Assembly: GCF_041814905.1 (NCBI RefSeq)
Contig: NZ_JBGXYA010000009.1
Span: 18,736 to 82,735, forward strand
Source: Glaesserella sp041814905
GTDB lineage: Bacteria; Pseudomonadota; Gammaproteobacteria; Enterobacterales; Pasteurellaceae
Reading direction: 5' to 3'
DNA length: 64,000 nt
This document shows positions 1 to 8,134 of the stretch, one piece after another; within the stretch, counting starts at the first letter, position 1; each line of letters starts with the position of its first letter. Made by a program: the position numbers and the translations under genes. Under the pieces are notes generated by a model. That model was given only the letters and a program-made list of their open reading frames with translations. It was not told the DNA's origin and made no database searches.

Positions 1-2
1 TA

Positions 3-656
3 CCGGAGTGCTTCAGCCTTGAGCATCATAATTTCGGAATGATGTTAGGCAAAGACGGCAAACCGTTCAAAACTCGTACAGGCGGTACGGTAAAATTGGC
101 GGATTTATTGGATGAAGCGGTAGAACGTGCAGAAAAACTGATCGCAGAGAAAAATCATAGTTTAACCGTCGATGAATTAAATGCGGTTGTTGAAGCGGTG
201 GCAATCGGAGCTGTGAAATATTCCGATTTATCTAAAAACCGTACCACCGACTATGTGTTCGATTGGGATAATATGTTGAGCTTTGAGGGCAATACCGCCC
301 CTTATATGCAATATGCTTACACACGTATCCGCTCGATCTTCAGTCGTGCAGGTATCGAGCCGAGCTGTCTTTCCGGCAATATTGTATTAACCGATGATAA
401 AGAACGCGCTTTAGCATTGAAGCTTCTACAATTTGAAGAAGCCGTCACCGCCGTTGCCAAAGACGGTACACCACACGTGTTATGCCAATATTTGTATGAA
501 TTGGCGGGCATATTCTCCGGTTTTTATGAAGTTTGTCCGATTCTCAATGCGGAAGAAAGCGTGAAACAGAGCCGTTTACAATTAGCTCATCTCACCGCCC
601 AAACCTTAAAGCAAGGTTTGGATCTATTAGGAATTAAAACCGTCGAGAAAATGTAG
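3..656 (+). CDS. argS: Arginyl-tRNA synthetase, C-terminal part (5' end outside window)
   Basis: This is the last 217 codons of a class I arginyl-tRNA synthetase, which charges tRNA-Arg in the cytoplasm. The frame is open from the window edge, so the gene begins upstream. Near its start it reads LEHHNFGMMLGKDGKPFKTR, the KMSKS-equivalent loop region of ArgRS, followed by the helical DALR-type anticodon-binding domain that ends in the usual LGI...EKM tail. It is convergent with ubiB. Identification is firm; only the N-terminal catalytic half is missing because of the window boundary. Confidence 0.95.
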   Translation, partial: PECFSLEHHNFGMMLGKDGKPFKTRTGGTVKLADLLDEAVERAEKLIAEKNHSLTVDELNAVVEAVAIGAVKYSDLSKNRTTDYVFDWDNMLSFEGNTAPYMQYAYTRIRSIFSRAGIEPSCLSGNIVLTDDKERALALKLLQFEEAVTAVAKDGTPHVLCQYLYELAGIFSGFYEVCPILNAEESVKQSRLQLAHLTAQTLKQGLDLLGIKTVEKM

Positions 657-667
657 TTTTTAAGAAT

Positions 668-695
668 AGTAGCGAGAGCAAATGCTTGCGCTACT
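668..695. other. Hairpin downstream of argS
   Basis: AGTAGCG and CGCTACT pair around an inner AGCA/TGCT stem with a small internal loop. No T-run follows, so it is not a classical terminator. It may mark the 3' end of the argS mRNA. The remainder of the argS-ubiB gap shows nothing else apart from the ubiB terminator. Confidence 0.4.
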
Positions 696-816
696 CGTAT
701 GTACCTTTGCTCAAAGTTCAAGCAAAACACTTCTCCTGATTCCACACGTTATTATATCGAATGTATAGATGGTTTTCGTGAAATAGTTGTTTCACTTTCA
801 CCCTGTCCGAAAGGGA

Positions 817-850
817 TAAAAAAACGCTTGTAGAATTTCTTCTACAAGCG
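817..850 (-). terminator. Intrinsic terminator of the ubiEJB operon
   Basis: On the minus strand CGCTTGTAGAA and TTCTACAAGCG form an 11-bp stem with a 4-nt loop, followed by seven T residues (818-824 as A on the plus strand). It lies directly after the ubiB stop codon. Part of the stem is the core of the uptake signal sequence at 844-878. Confidence 0.85.
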
Positions 851-878
851 GTCTGTTTGGGGAAAAGTTTTGCAAATT
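844..878 (+). repeat. DNA uptake signal sequence (Apl-type)
   Basis: Core ACAAGCGGT at 844-852 followed at the expected distance by TTTTGCAAATT. This two-part motif is the uptake signal type of the A. pleuropneumoniae branch. It overlaps the ubiB stop codon and the operon terminator. Confidence 0.9.
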
Positions 879-2508
879 ACTTTCTACACGCTCTCGTAAG
901 TAAGGCAAACTCAGCGATAATGAGCGGGGCGCTAAGCCATAGCGGGAGTGATTCAAACTTCCAAAAGGTGGTAATAATGATGGCACCGAGAATAGTTAAG
1001 CGGATGAAACTGCTGCTACCGTTTTGGTTTTTTAGGCTTTGATTAATTTCGCTGAGGCGTAAATTAATCTGTTTTTGTTGCTGTAACGCTTGGAACATTG
1101 CCTCCGGAAACTCGGCAAAATGTTCTCTGAATTGAGGCGCACGCTGTTTTAAATCGCGCCACATTGCTTTAAAACCAACCTGTTCATTTAGCCAATCTTG
1201 TAAAAACGGTTTTGCTGTTTGCCATAAATCTAATTGCGGATAGATTTGGCGCCCTAAGCCTTCGATATAGAGCAACGTTTTTTGTAGTAGCACTAATTGC
1301 GGTTGCACTTCCATATTAAATTCACGTGCAACATTGAACAGATTCAGCAAAACGTGCCCGAAAGAGATTTCCGACAAGGGTTTGGCGAAAATCGGTTCAC
1401 ACACTTCGCGGAAGGCTTGTTCAAAGGCGTCGATATCCGTGTCGGCAGGCGTCCAGCCCGATTCTACGTGCATTAACGCCACACGGCGGTAGTCACGGTT
1501 AAAAAATGCGACAAAACTTTCTGCCAGATAGCGTTTGTCATTTTGGTTGAGCGTACCGACAATACCGCAATCAATACCGATATATTGTGGATTTTCCGGG
1601 TGATTCGGGTTGACGAAAATATTGCCCGGGTGCATATCGGCGTGGAAAAAGCTGTCGCGGAAGACTTGGGTAAAAAAGACCTGAACGCCACGTTCCGCCA
1701 ATAATTTCATATTGGTGCCGTTCGCTTCCAGTTCGGCGACATTCGCCACCGGAATGCCGTAAATGCGTTCCATAACGATCAGATTTTTGTCACAGAAACT
1801 CGGATACATTTCCGGAATATAGAGCATTTCGCTGTTTTCAAAATTCGCGCGTAAGCGGACGGCATTCGACATCTCTTTGCGTAAATCCAGTTCGTCGAGC
1901 AAGGTTTTTTCATATTCGCGGATCACTTCGACGGGGCGTAAGCGCTTGCCCTCTTTATTCAGACGCGGAATCCAACTTGCCAAGAGGTACATTAAATCAA
2001 TGTCGTCTTTAATTACGCCTTCAATTTCAGGGCGAATCACTTTTAATACCACTTCTTGACCGGCAAAGGGCTGAGATTGATTAAATCGTGCGGTATGTAC
2101 TTGAGCAATGGAGGCGGAGGCAAGCGCCTGCTCATCAAAATCATCAAACCAAGTTTCGAGCTTGTCGCCCAACGTGTGTTCGATAATTTGGCGGGCAAGC
2201 TTGCCGTCGAACGGTTCGACCGAATCTTGCAATAATGCTAATTGGTCGGCAAGTTCTGGTTCAAATAAATCACGGCGAGTAGAAAGCATTTGTCCGAGTT
2301 TAATCCAAACCGGTCCAAGTTCTTGTAATGCTAATCGTAACCGTACGCCGAAAGGCTGATTCGGGTATTGGTTTTTCACCCAACAGAGCGATTTACGCCC
2401 AAAACGTACCGTGCGAGTGAGCGGAATATCAGGAATGACCTCGTCAATGCCGTAGCGCAGAAAGGTATGAATAATATGATAAAGGCGGCGGATATTTTTA
2501 GCTTTCAT
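877..2508 (-). CDS. ubiB: Ubiquinone biosynthesis protein UbiB (ABC1/AarF kinase-like ATPase)
   Basis: 543 residues, the usual UbiB length. UbiB is an atypical protein-kinase-like ATPase needed for coenzyme Q synthesis, probably helping the UbiJ/UbiK-containing complex reach membrane-embedded quinone precursors. Seen here: the family signature KxGQ (K70, G72, Q73) in the N-terminal extension, a kinase-like fold with a HADMHPGN catalytic loop, and a hydrophobic C-terminal stretch ending in two likely membrane helices. It follows ubiE and ubiJ with short gaps, the standard ubiE-ubiJ-ubiB operon. Its precise chemical role is still unsettled in the family. Confidence 0.97.
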   Translation of the reverse strand: MKAKNIRRLYHIIHTFLRYGIDEVIPDIPLTRTVRFGRKSLCWVKNQYPNQPFGVRLRLALQELGPVWIKLGQMLSTRRDLFEPELADQLALLQDSVEPFDGKLARQIIEHTLGDKLETWFDDFDEQALASASIAQVHTARFNQSQPFAGQEVVLKVIRPEIEGVIKDDIDLMYLLASWIPRLNKEGKRLRPVEVIREYEKTLLDELDLRKEMSNAVRLRANFENSEMLYIPEMYPSFCDKNLIVMERIYGIPVANVAELEANGTNMKLLAERGVQVFFTQVFRDSFFHADMHPGNIFVNPNHPENPQYIGIDCGIVGTLNQNDKRYLAESFVAFFNRDYRRVALMHVESGWTPADTDIDAFEQAFREVCEPIFAKPLSEISFGHVLLNLFNVAREFNMEVQPQLVLLQKTLLYIEGLGRQIYPQLDLWQTAKPFLQDWLNEQVGFKAMWRDLKQRAPQFREHFAEFPEAMFQALQQQKQINLRLSEINQSLKNQNGSSSFIRLTILGAIIITTFWKFESLPLWLSAPLIIAEFALLTRACRK

Positions 2509-2535
2509 TAATCAATCGATAGTTCTTTAAGTTAT

Positions 2536-3168
2536 TTAACGCGGCAGTAATTTTGCAAATTTTTGCTCTAAACGGACCGCTTGTTGCTCCAGTTCGCTGA
2601 CTTGATCGCAAAAATCGGCGATTTGCAAACGGTGAACCAGCACCGGGCGCTCCACCAATAAATTATCCACCAGATATTGGCTGTCTTGTTGAAACTGCCG
2701 TTTAAGTTTGTCAAAAATACCTTTTGCAAAATCGGTGGAAGATTGGGAGATGACATCTCCGACAAACGGTGAGAGCAGTTCCGCAGGATCTTTTTCCAAC
2801 TCATCTAACAGCGCAGTGAAATGTTGTAAAACTTGAATATCACCTTGTAATATCAACGACTTATTATTAATTAACTCGGTCAGTTTGGTTTTATCGGCAA
2901 GTTTAGGTAGCGCCGTTACTTCAAGTTTAATGGCACAACTTGCTTCGCCTTCGTAATTTCCTAATAAGTCGATACGGCTTTCGCTGAAAAAGAGAAAAAG
3001 GTGCGCGTTCGGTTGAGTTAATTGAATTTCCAGTATTTTATCGTCAAGTTTGCGTAATATCGGCAATGCGGAAGGTGAACGGTTAATTAACGCATTGAGT
3101 GCCGTTTCTAGCGCTCCGACTGCAAATTGAGCAAACATCAGTTGTTGGGTAACTGTTTTCATCATCAT
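2536..3168 (-). CDS. ubiJ: Ubiquinone biosynthesis accessory factor UbiJ (SCP2 domain)
   Basis: 210 residues with an N-terminal SCP2-like lipid-binding domain and a charged C-terminal helix (DFCDQVSELEQQAVRLEQKF). UbiJ belongs to the soluble Ubi complex and is thought to bind the hydrophobic quinone intermediates. The gene sits between ubiE and ubiB with gaps of about 27 bases, so co-transcription is likely. Three consecutive ATG codons open the frame; the only Shine-Dalgarno-like GGA lies just before the first, so a later ATG may be used. Identification rests on domain character and on the conserved operon position. Confidence 0.93.
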   Translation of the reverse strand: MMMKTVTQQLMFAQFAVGALETALNALINRSPSALPILRKLDDKILEIQLTQPNAHLFLFFSESRIDLLGNYEGEASCAIKLEVTALPKLADKTKLTELINNKSLILQGDIQVLQHFTALLDELEKDPAELLSPFVGDVISQSSTDFAKGIFDKLKRQFQQDSQYLVDNLLVERPVLVHRLQIADFCDQVSELEQQAVRLEQKFAKLLPR

Positions 3169-3195
3169 TCCAAATAGTCAGTGACAATAACAACG

Positions 3196-3969
3196 CTAAA
3201 ACTTATAACCTCGATGTAATGCTACAATTCCGGCGCTGAGATTATAGTAATTGACGTTCTCAAAGCCGGCATTTTCCATCATTGTTTTCAGTTCGTCCTG
3301 TTTCGGGTGCATTCGGATAGATTCGGCGAGATAACGGTAGCTATCACCGTTATTCACCACTAATTCCCCCACTTTCGGTAAAATATTGAAGGAGTAAAAG
3401 TTATACACTTGGCTGATGGGGTCGATAATCGGTTTGGAGAATTCCAAAACCAGTAAACGTCCGCCCGGTTTCAATACGCGGAACATGGAACTTAACGCTT
3501 TATCTTTGTCGGTGACATTACGTAAACCAAAGCTGATTACAATACAGTCAAAAGTATTATCGGCAAAAGGCAGAGATTCCGCGTTTGCTTGTACGTAATT
3601 CACATTGCCGACGACGCCTAAATTGCGTAATTTCTCTCGTCCGACTTGGAGCATGGAGCTATTGATATCGGCGAGTACCACTTCACCGCTTTCGCCCACC
3701 ATTCGTGAGAATTTGGCTGTGAAATCGCCGGTTCCGCCTGCCAAGTCCAATACTTTTTGCCCTTTACGTACGCCGCTGCAGTCGATGGTAAAACGTTTCC
3801 ACACGCGGTGAATACCAAATGAGAGCAAGTCGTTCATTAAGTCGTATTTACCGGCTACGCTGTGGAACACATTGGCAACTAACCGCTGCTTTTCGTCTTT
3901 GGCAACGGTTTTAAAGCCAAAATGAGTCGTTTCATTTTGTGGTTGTTGAGGAGATTGTGTGTCGTTCAT
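3196..3969 (-). CDS. ubiE: Ubiquinone/menaquinone C-methyltransferase UbiE
   Basis: 257 residues. It transfers a methyl group from S-adenosylmethionine to the quinone ring in both ubiquinone and menaquinone synthesis. The SAM-binding motif I segment KVLDLAGGTGDFT lies near residue 70, with downstream family blocks (FDCIVISFGLRNVTDK and LKPGGRLLVLEFSKP). The C-terminus SAGIVALHRGYKF matches the family. It is the first gene of ubiE-ubiJ-ubiB and is divergent from hemG. No unusual features. Confidence 0.98.
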   Translation of the reverse strand: MNDTQSPQQPQNETTHFGFKTVAKDEKQRLVANVFHSVAGKYDLMNDLLSFGIHRVWKRFTIDCSGVRKGQKVLDLAGGTGDFTAKFSRMVGESGEVVLADINSSMLQVGREKLRNLGVVGNVNYVQANAESLPFADNTFDCIVISFGLRNVTDKDKALSSMFRVLKPGGRLLVLEFSKPIIDPISQVYNFYSFNILPKVGELVVNNGDSYRYLAESIRMHPKQDELKTMMENAGFENVNYYNLSAGIVALHRGYKF

Positions 3970-4028
3970 AGTGTTAAATATGTATCCAAAAAATTAGGCG
4001 TACCATAACAAAAAAGCGGTTTGATTTC

Positions 4029-4054
4029 CTTAACATTTTACAAAATCTGTTAAG
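4029..4054. promoter_or_regulatory. Dyad symmetry between ubiE and hemG
   Basis: CTTAACA (4029-4035) and TGTTAAG (4048-4054) form a perfect 7-bp inverted repeat around a 12-base AT-rich spacer in the divergent ubiE-hemG region. The position suits an operator for a dimeric regulator, and the second arm overlaps a possible -10 (TAAGAT) for hemG. No regulator is recognised, so function is inference only. Confidence 0.35.
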
Positions 4055-4082
4055 ATAGCGACAAAATATTCTGGGAACGATA

Positions 4083-4613
4083 ATGATGAAAACCTTAATA
4101 CTTTATTTAACTCGTGACGGGCAAACTCAAAAAATCGCGGAGAAATTGGCGCAGGATTTAACCGGAGAAGCGGAGGTGCTTTCTTTACGGGAAAATATCG
4201 AAATAAGTGTGGAAAAATTAGCGGAATATGATTTGATCGTAATTGGTGCCTCTATTCGTTACGGTCATTTTGATCCGTGTTTAGAGCCATTTATCACCAA
4301 ACATTATCCGTTATTAAACCAAAAGAAATCGGCATTTTTCAGTGTAAATTTAACCGCCCGTAAATCTAACCGTAATACACCGGAGACAAATGTCTATACC
4401 CGAAAATTATTAGCGCGAATCCAATGGCAGCCAACATTAGTGGAAGTCATTGCCGGTGCATTGCTTTATCCGCGTTATAAGTGGTTTGATCGTGTGATGA
4501 TTCGCTTTATTATGAAAATAACCGGCGGTGAAACGGATACAAGTAAGGAAGTCGAATATACCGATTGGCAGCAAGTTAAAATATTCGCGCAGCGTTTACA
4601 AAAAATAGTGTAA
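4083..4613 (+). CDS. hemG: Menaquinone-dependent protoporphyrinogen IX dehydrogenase
   Basis: 176 residues with a long-chain flavodoxin fold. HemG oxidises protoporphyrinogen IX to protoporphyrin IX and passes electrons to the quinone pool, the penultimate step of haem synthesis. The N-terminal YLTRDGQTQKIAEKLA segment corresponds to the FMN phosphate-binding loop, and the IVIGASIRYGHF block is family-typical. hemB lies later in the same window, so this organism carries haem-pathway genes that H. influenzae lacks. Two in-frame ATGs open the gene; GGGAA upstream fits either. It stands alone between ubiE and mscL. Confidence 0.95.
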   Translation: MMKTLILYLTRDGQTQKIAEKLAQDLTGEAEVLSLRENIEISVEKLAEYDLIVIGASIRYGHFDPCLEPFITKHYPLLNQKKSAFFSVNLTARKSNRNTPETNVYTRKLLARIQWQPTLVEVIAGALLYPRYKWFDRVMIRFIMKITGGETDTSKEVEYTDWQQVKIFAQRLQKIV

Positions 4614-4668
4614 TTAATACCTATCAATATATTGTTATTAATTGTATAAGCGTAAATTTTGTTAAATT

Positions 4669-4698
4669 TTTACTCAAAAGGGCGAATTAGATTATAAT
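4669..4698 (+). promoter_or_regulatory. Sigma-70 promoter of mscL
   Basis: TTTACT at 4669-4674 and a consensus TATAAT at 4693-4698, separated by 18 bases, about 60 bases before the mscL start. Seen directly; transcription from it is inferred. Confidence 0.6.
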
Positions 4699-4701
4699 AA
4701 T

Positions 4702-4730
4702 TGCCTGCCAAATTTCAGGCAGTTTATTTT
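4702..4730 (+). terminator. Hairpin with T-tract between hemG and mscL
   Basis: TGCCTG and CAGGCA pair across an 8-base loop and are followed by a T-rich stretch. It could end hemG transcripts, or form the first structure of the mscL mRNA because it begins just after the predicted start site of the mscL promoter. Confidence 0.5.
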
Positions 4731-4759
4731 TTATTCATTTTTGTGTTTAAGGAAAAGTA

Positions 4760-5161
4760 ATGAGTATTTTAAAAGAGTTCCGTGAATTTGCGGTAAAAGG
4801 TAATGTTGTTGACCTAGCAGTCGGTGTGATCATCGGTGGTGCTTTCGGTAAAATCGTTTCTTCTTTGGTAAGCGATGTGATTATGCCACCGATCGGTTTA
4901 TTAATTGGCGGCGTGGATTTTAAAGATCTTGCAATCGTTTTAAAACCGGCACAAGATGGTGTGGAAGCAGTGACATTAAAATACGGTGCATTTGCTCAAC
5001 ATGTTTTTGATTTCTTAATTATCGCAATCGCTGTGTTTGCAATGGTGAAAGTGATCAACAATCTGAAGAGAGCGCCAGAGCCTGAGCCGGAAGCTGCTCC
5101 TGAGCCGACAGCGGAAGAGAAACTGCTTACTGAAATCCGTGATTTGTTAAAAAATAAATAA
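4760..5161 (+). CDS. mscL: Large-conductance mechanosensitive channel
   Basis: 133 residues. MscL forms a pentameric inner-membrane pore that opens under membrane tension during hypo-osmotic shock. The N-terminus MSILKEFREFAVKGNVVDLAVGVIIGGAFGKIV is an N-terminal amphipathic helix followed by TM1 with the conserved glycine-rich face. TM2 lies around residues 73-97, followed by a Pro/Glu-rich linker (PEPEPEAAPEPTAEEK) and the C-terminal helical bundle. An AAGGAAAAG site precedes the ATG. It is a single-gene unit with its own promoter and terminator. Confidence 0.98.
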   Translation: MSILKEFREFAVKGNVVDLAVGVIIGGAFGKIVSSLVSDVIMPPIGLLIGGVDFKDLAIVLKPAQDGVEAVTLKYGAFAQHVFDFLIIAIAVFAMVKVINNLKRAPEPEPEAAPEPTAEEKLLTEIRDLLKNK

Positions 5162-5176
5162 TCGCAGATTAAAAAT

Positions 5177-5206
5177 AAAAAACGCGAACTTCGGTTCGCG
5201 TTTTTT
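5177..5206 (+). terminator. Intrinsic terminator of mscL (UUCG loop)
   Basis: ACGCGAAC and GTTCGCGT enclose a TTCG tetraloop, flanked by A and T runs. Because both flanks are homopolymeric it may also act on the minus strand for the transporter operon. Confidence 0.95.
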
Positions 5207-5212
5207 ATCGGA

Positions 5213-5246
5213 ATTTGCAAATTATTGTCGATAGCTGACCGCTTGT
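5213..5246 (-). repeat. DNA uptake signal sequence
   Basis: TTTGCAAA-like block followed by ACCGCTTGT at 5238-5246, a minus-strand copy located between the mscL terminator and the end of the ABC transporter operon. Confidence 0.85.
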
Positions 5247-5250
5247 AACG

Positions 5251-6000
5251 CTAATCGGCACGAATACGGTGTAAGAATCGTTTAGTACGCTCATGCTGCG
5301 GATTTGCAAATAAGTCTTTCGGGGAGCCTTGTTCAACAATTTCGCCGCCGTCCATCACAATCACTACATCCGCGACATCCAAGGCAAATTTCACTTCGTG
5401 AGTGACTACGACCATTGTCCAGCCTTCATTTGCCAGCGCTTTCATGGTATTTAGCACGTCTTGTACCAACTCCGGGTCGAGAGCCGATGTCGGCTCATCA
5501 AACAGCATTAATTCCGGTTGAATCGCGAGCGCTCTGGCAATCCCTACACGCTGTTGCTGTCCGCCGGAAAGTTGAAACGGGTAGAGATCCATTTTATCCG
5601 CTAATCCAACCTTCGTAAGTAACGCTTCTGCTTCGGCTCGCGCTTGTTCTGCGGGTTTACCTTGTACAAAAACCGGTCCTTCCATCACATTTTCAAGAGC
5701 GGTTTTATGCGGAAATAAGTTATAGTTTTGAAACACCATGCCCGATTTACGTCTTAGGGCTAGGATATCTTTTTTGATTGATTTTGCGGAAAAATCAATT
5801 TTAAGCGGAGCGTCGTTGTTAAATTCAATCGTACCTTGTTCCGGCATTTCCAATGCATTTAAACAACGCAAGAAAGTGGTTTTTCCGGAGCCTGAAGGAC
5901 CGAGAATAACGATCACCTGACCTTTATCGATATCTAAATTAATACCGCGTAAAATCGTATTGTCACCGAAGGATTTATGAATATTTCGAATTTTAATCAT
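5251..6000 (-). CDS. Amino-acid (probably cystine) ABC transporter ATP-binding protein
   Basis: 249 residues, the cytoplasmic ATPase of a polar amino-acid import system. Walker A GPSGSGKTT lies at 34-42, the signature LSGGQQQR at 144-151 and Walker B LMLFDEP at 164-170. It is the last gene of a three-gene operon, 3 bases after the permease, and is presumably translationally coupled. Family comparison points to the cystine/polar amino-acid branch (TcyC/TcyN-like), but the substrate cannot be fixed from the ATPase alone. Confidence 0.93.
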   Translation of the reverse strand: MIKIRNIHKSFGDNTILRGINLDIDKGQVIVILGPSGSGKTTFLRCLNALEMPEQGTIEFNNDAPLKIDFSAKSIKKDILALRRKSGMVFQNYNLFPHKTALENVMEGPVFVQGKPAEQARAEAEALLTKVGLADKMDLYPFQLSGGQQQRVGIARALAIQPELMLFDEPTSALDPELVQDVLNTMKALANEGWTMVVVTHEVKFALDVADVVIVMDGGEIVEQGSPKDLFANPQHERTKRFLHRIRAD

Positions 6001-6003
6001 CGT

Positions 6004-6687
6004 TTATTTCGCCACATATCGATCAAATCGTTTTTCTAAACGGGCTTGAATTAAAAACAGTACCCAGCAATAGCACCAGTAAATGACGGCAGCTTCAATA
6101 TATACCGGTAAAAAGTCGTACGACATATTGGCAACCTGCTGGGCAACACGGAACATTTCAGTTACCGTAACGACTGATGCCAATGACGTATCTTTGAATA
6201 AACCGATAAATGTATTACTTAACGGCGGCACGGCAACACGGAATGCTTGCGGAGCAATAATTCGGCGAAAGGTCTGCATATATGTCATACCGATGGTATA
6301 GCCCGCTTCCCATTGCCCTTTCGGCACAGAAAGGATTGCGGCGCGGATCGTTTCAGATCCGTATGCTCCGATATTTAACGAAAAACCGATAATGGCCGCC
6401 GGAATCGGATCGATAAAGATCCCGATCGCCGGTAATCCGTAAAAAACGATACAGATCTGTACCAGCATCGGTGTGCCGCGAATGATCGAAATATAGGTTT
6501 TAACGAACAGAGTAAGTAAGCGATGAAACAAACTTCTTGACAGGCTAACGCGCACCAAAGCGACCGCTACGGCGATCACCATACCGATTAAAAAAGAAGC
6601 GATGGCAAGCGGAATAGACACGAGTATTGCCGCTTGTACCATCGGTAAAAAACCGTTTATGACCAATTCCGCACGGGCATCGGTCAT
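6004..6687 (-). CDS. Amino-acid (probably cystine) ABC transporter permease
   Basis: 227 residues from the ATG at 6687, with several membrane helices and the HisM-type EAA loop (QWEAGYTIGMTYMQTFRRIIAPQAFRV). It would form the membrane channel with the neighbouring ATPase and binding protein. A longer frame starts with GTG at 6747 and overlaps the binding-protein gene by 38 bases. I prefer MTDARAELV at 6687 because family permeases begin just before the first helix, though no clear Shine-Dalgarno site is visible for either start. Confidence 0.9.
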   Translation of the reverse strand: MTDARAELVINGFLPMVQAAILVSIPLAIASFLIGMVIAVAVALVRVSLSRSLFHRLLTLFVKTYISIIRGTPMLVQICIVFYGLPAIGIFIDPIPAAIIGFSLNIGAYGSETIRAAILSVPKGQWEAGYTIGMTYMQTFRRIIAPQAFRVAVPPLSNTFIGLFKDTSLASVVTVTEMFRVAQQVANMSYDFLPVYIEAAVIYWCYCWVLFLIQARLEKRFDRYVAK

Positions 6688-6709
6688 AAACGGTAGGGAC
6701 GTTAATATA

Positions 6710-7492
6710 CTATTTAACACTAATATCTTTTCCGAAGAATTGTTCACCTAATTTTTTCAACGTACCGTCTTGCTGAAGTTCTACGACTGCGGCACTGATT
6801 TTAGCTAAGGCTTCATCATTTCCTTTATTGGCAATGAAACCGGCTCCGATTTTTTCGTTCGACTCCCAAACCGGTTTTAAGCCGGAGTTCGGGTTTTTCT
6901 TTAAATAATCTAATAATGCTAACGAATCATTAAACGTCACGTCCGCACGTTTTTGTTGAATTAACAGCAAACCTTGCGCCATGCCGTCAATCGGTACGAT
7001 TTCCGCTTCATATTTACGTGCCATTTCACCGTAGTTAGAACTTAATGTTTGTGCTGCTTTCAAGCCTTTAACATCTTCCGGCTTAGTAATTCGGGTTTCG
7101 TCATTGCGCGCTAACAACATCGCCCCTGACCAACTGTACGGCTCGGATTTATCAAACGTTGCTTGGCGTTCCGGAGTGGTTAAACCGACTTGGTTTGCGA
7201 CTAAATCAAAGCGTTCACCTTTTAAGCCGGCGAGCATAGCATCCCATTGAGTCTCTTTAAAATCGATTTTTACGCCGAGTTTTTCTGCGACAGCGCGAGT
7301 CACTTCCACATCGTAACCGGTTAATTTACCGCTGGCATCATGATAAGTGAAAGGAGCATAAGTTCCTTCGGTTCCAACGGTGATCGTACCTTTATTATTG
7401 ATACGCTCTAACAGGCTTTCTTTTGCCGTCGCTGAAACGGAAGTTATCAGAGCAAGTGCGGATAATGTAATAACTGATAGTTTTTTGAACAT
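6710..7492 (-). CDS. Periplasmic amino-acid (probably cystine) binding protein
   Basis: 260 residues with a Sec signal peptide (MFKKLSVITLSALALITSVSATA, cleavage near residue 23) and a family 3 solute-binding fold. The first lobe holds GTITVGTEGTYAPFTYHDASGK, the FliY/TcyA-like start, and QWDAMLAGLKGERFDLVANQVGLT is the ligand-pocket segment. It delivers substrate to the permease and ATPase encoded downstream in the same operon. Cystine is the best guess from overall resemblance to FliY/TcyA; other polar amino acids remain possible. Confidence 0.93.
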   Translation of the reverse strand: MFKKLSVITLSALALITSVSATAKESLLERINNKGTITVGTEGTYAPFTYHDASGKLTGYDVEVTRAVAEKLGVKIDFKETQWDAMLAGLKGERFDLVANQVGLTTPERQATFDKSEPYSWSGAMLLARNDETRITKPEDVKGLKAAQTLSSNYGEMARKYEAEIVPIDGMAQGLLLIQQKRADVTFNDSLALLDYLKKNPNSGLKPVWESNEKIGAGFIANKGNDEALAKISAAVVELQQDGTLKKLGEQFFGKDISVK

Positions 7493-7601
7493 AATAGAAT
7501 CCTTTTAATAGGTAAAATTAATTTTTTGCAAATTTAAGGGTAAAACGGACCGCTTGCAAATAACCAAATGGAATATCTAACAATTAAATAGATATACCAA
7601 G

Positions 7602-8063
7602 TTAAAGGATTCCGCAACAGTGTTTAAATTTTTTGCCTGAGCCGCAGATACAGGGCTGTTTTTGTGAAGGACGAGGCACGGTGGGATCAACAAAATACCA
7701 GCGTCCGTCTATCCGTACAAACAAAGATAATTCGTGATGCGCTTGTCTTCCTTCTTCAGCGTGAAACAGTGCGTTGAATTCAACCGTACTATGATTTTTG
7801 CTCAGGTTCGGTTGGTGAGAAAGTATTTCTAATCCGGCCCATTGGGTTGTTCTTCCCCATTGTTCCATCGCATCTTGGTTAAGCAGTTTTTGTTGGCTCG
7901 GCACTGTTGTCGCAACGAGATAAGCAATGTTTACTTGCGTATAAGCTGCATAACGCGAACGCATTAACTGTTCTGCCGTTTCCGGCAATACTGAACCTAA
8001 GTGGAACGGTTGGCAGCAATCGCTGTAGCGTTTGCTGGATTGGCAGGGGCAAAAGGTTGTCAT
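7602..8063 (-). CDS. YchJ-like SEC-C motif protein (UPF0225)
   Basis: 153 residues when started at MTTFCPC (8063). It has paired zinc-binding SEC-C motifs: an N-terminal CPCQSSKRYSDCC and a C-terminal PCICGSGKKFKHCCG, with a small NTF2-like middle domain (LMRSRYAAYTQVNIAYLV). This is the layout of E. coli YchJ. The function of the family is not established; SEC-C motifs resemble the SecA tail that binds SecB and ribosomes. An extended frame begins at 8078, but only the inner ATG places the motif at the N-terminus as in relatives. It lies downstream of yidC, separated by a terminator. Confidence 0.88.
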   Translation of the reverse strand: MTTFCPCQSSKRYSDCCQPFHLGSVLPETAEQLMRSRYAAYTQVNIAYLVATTVPSQQKLLNQDAMEQWGRTTQWAGLEILSHQPNLSKNHSTVEFNALFHAEEGRQAHHELSLFVRIDGRWYFVDPTVPRPSQKQPCICGSGKKFKHCCGIL

Positions 8064-8082
8064 ATTTTTCCTTATCATATAA

Positions 8083-8117
8083 AAAAACCTGCATTATTTC
8101 ACAATAACGCAGGTTTT
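8083..8117 (-). terminator. Intrinsic terminator of yidC
   Basis: AAACCTGC (8085-8092) and GCAGGTTT (8109-8116) pair, extended by TTATT/AATAA, with a 4-nt loop; on the minus strand a run of T follows. It separates yidC from the YchJ-like gene. Confidence 0.9.
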
Positions 8118-8134
8118 GATTTTATTTTGTCAGA

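Noticed and set aside
5251..7492. Naming the ABC transporter tcyABC outright
   Set aside because: The family is clear but the exact substrate within polar amino acids cannot be settled from sequence reading alone; gene symbols were left blank.
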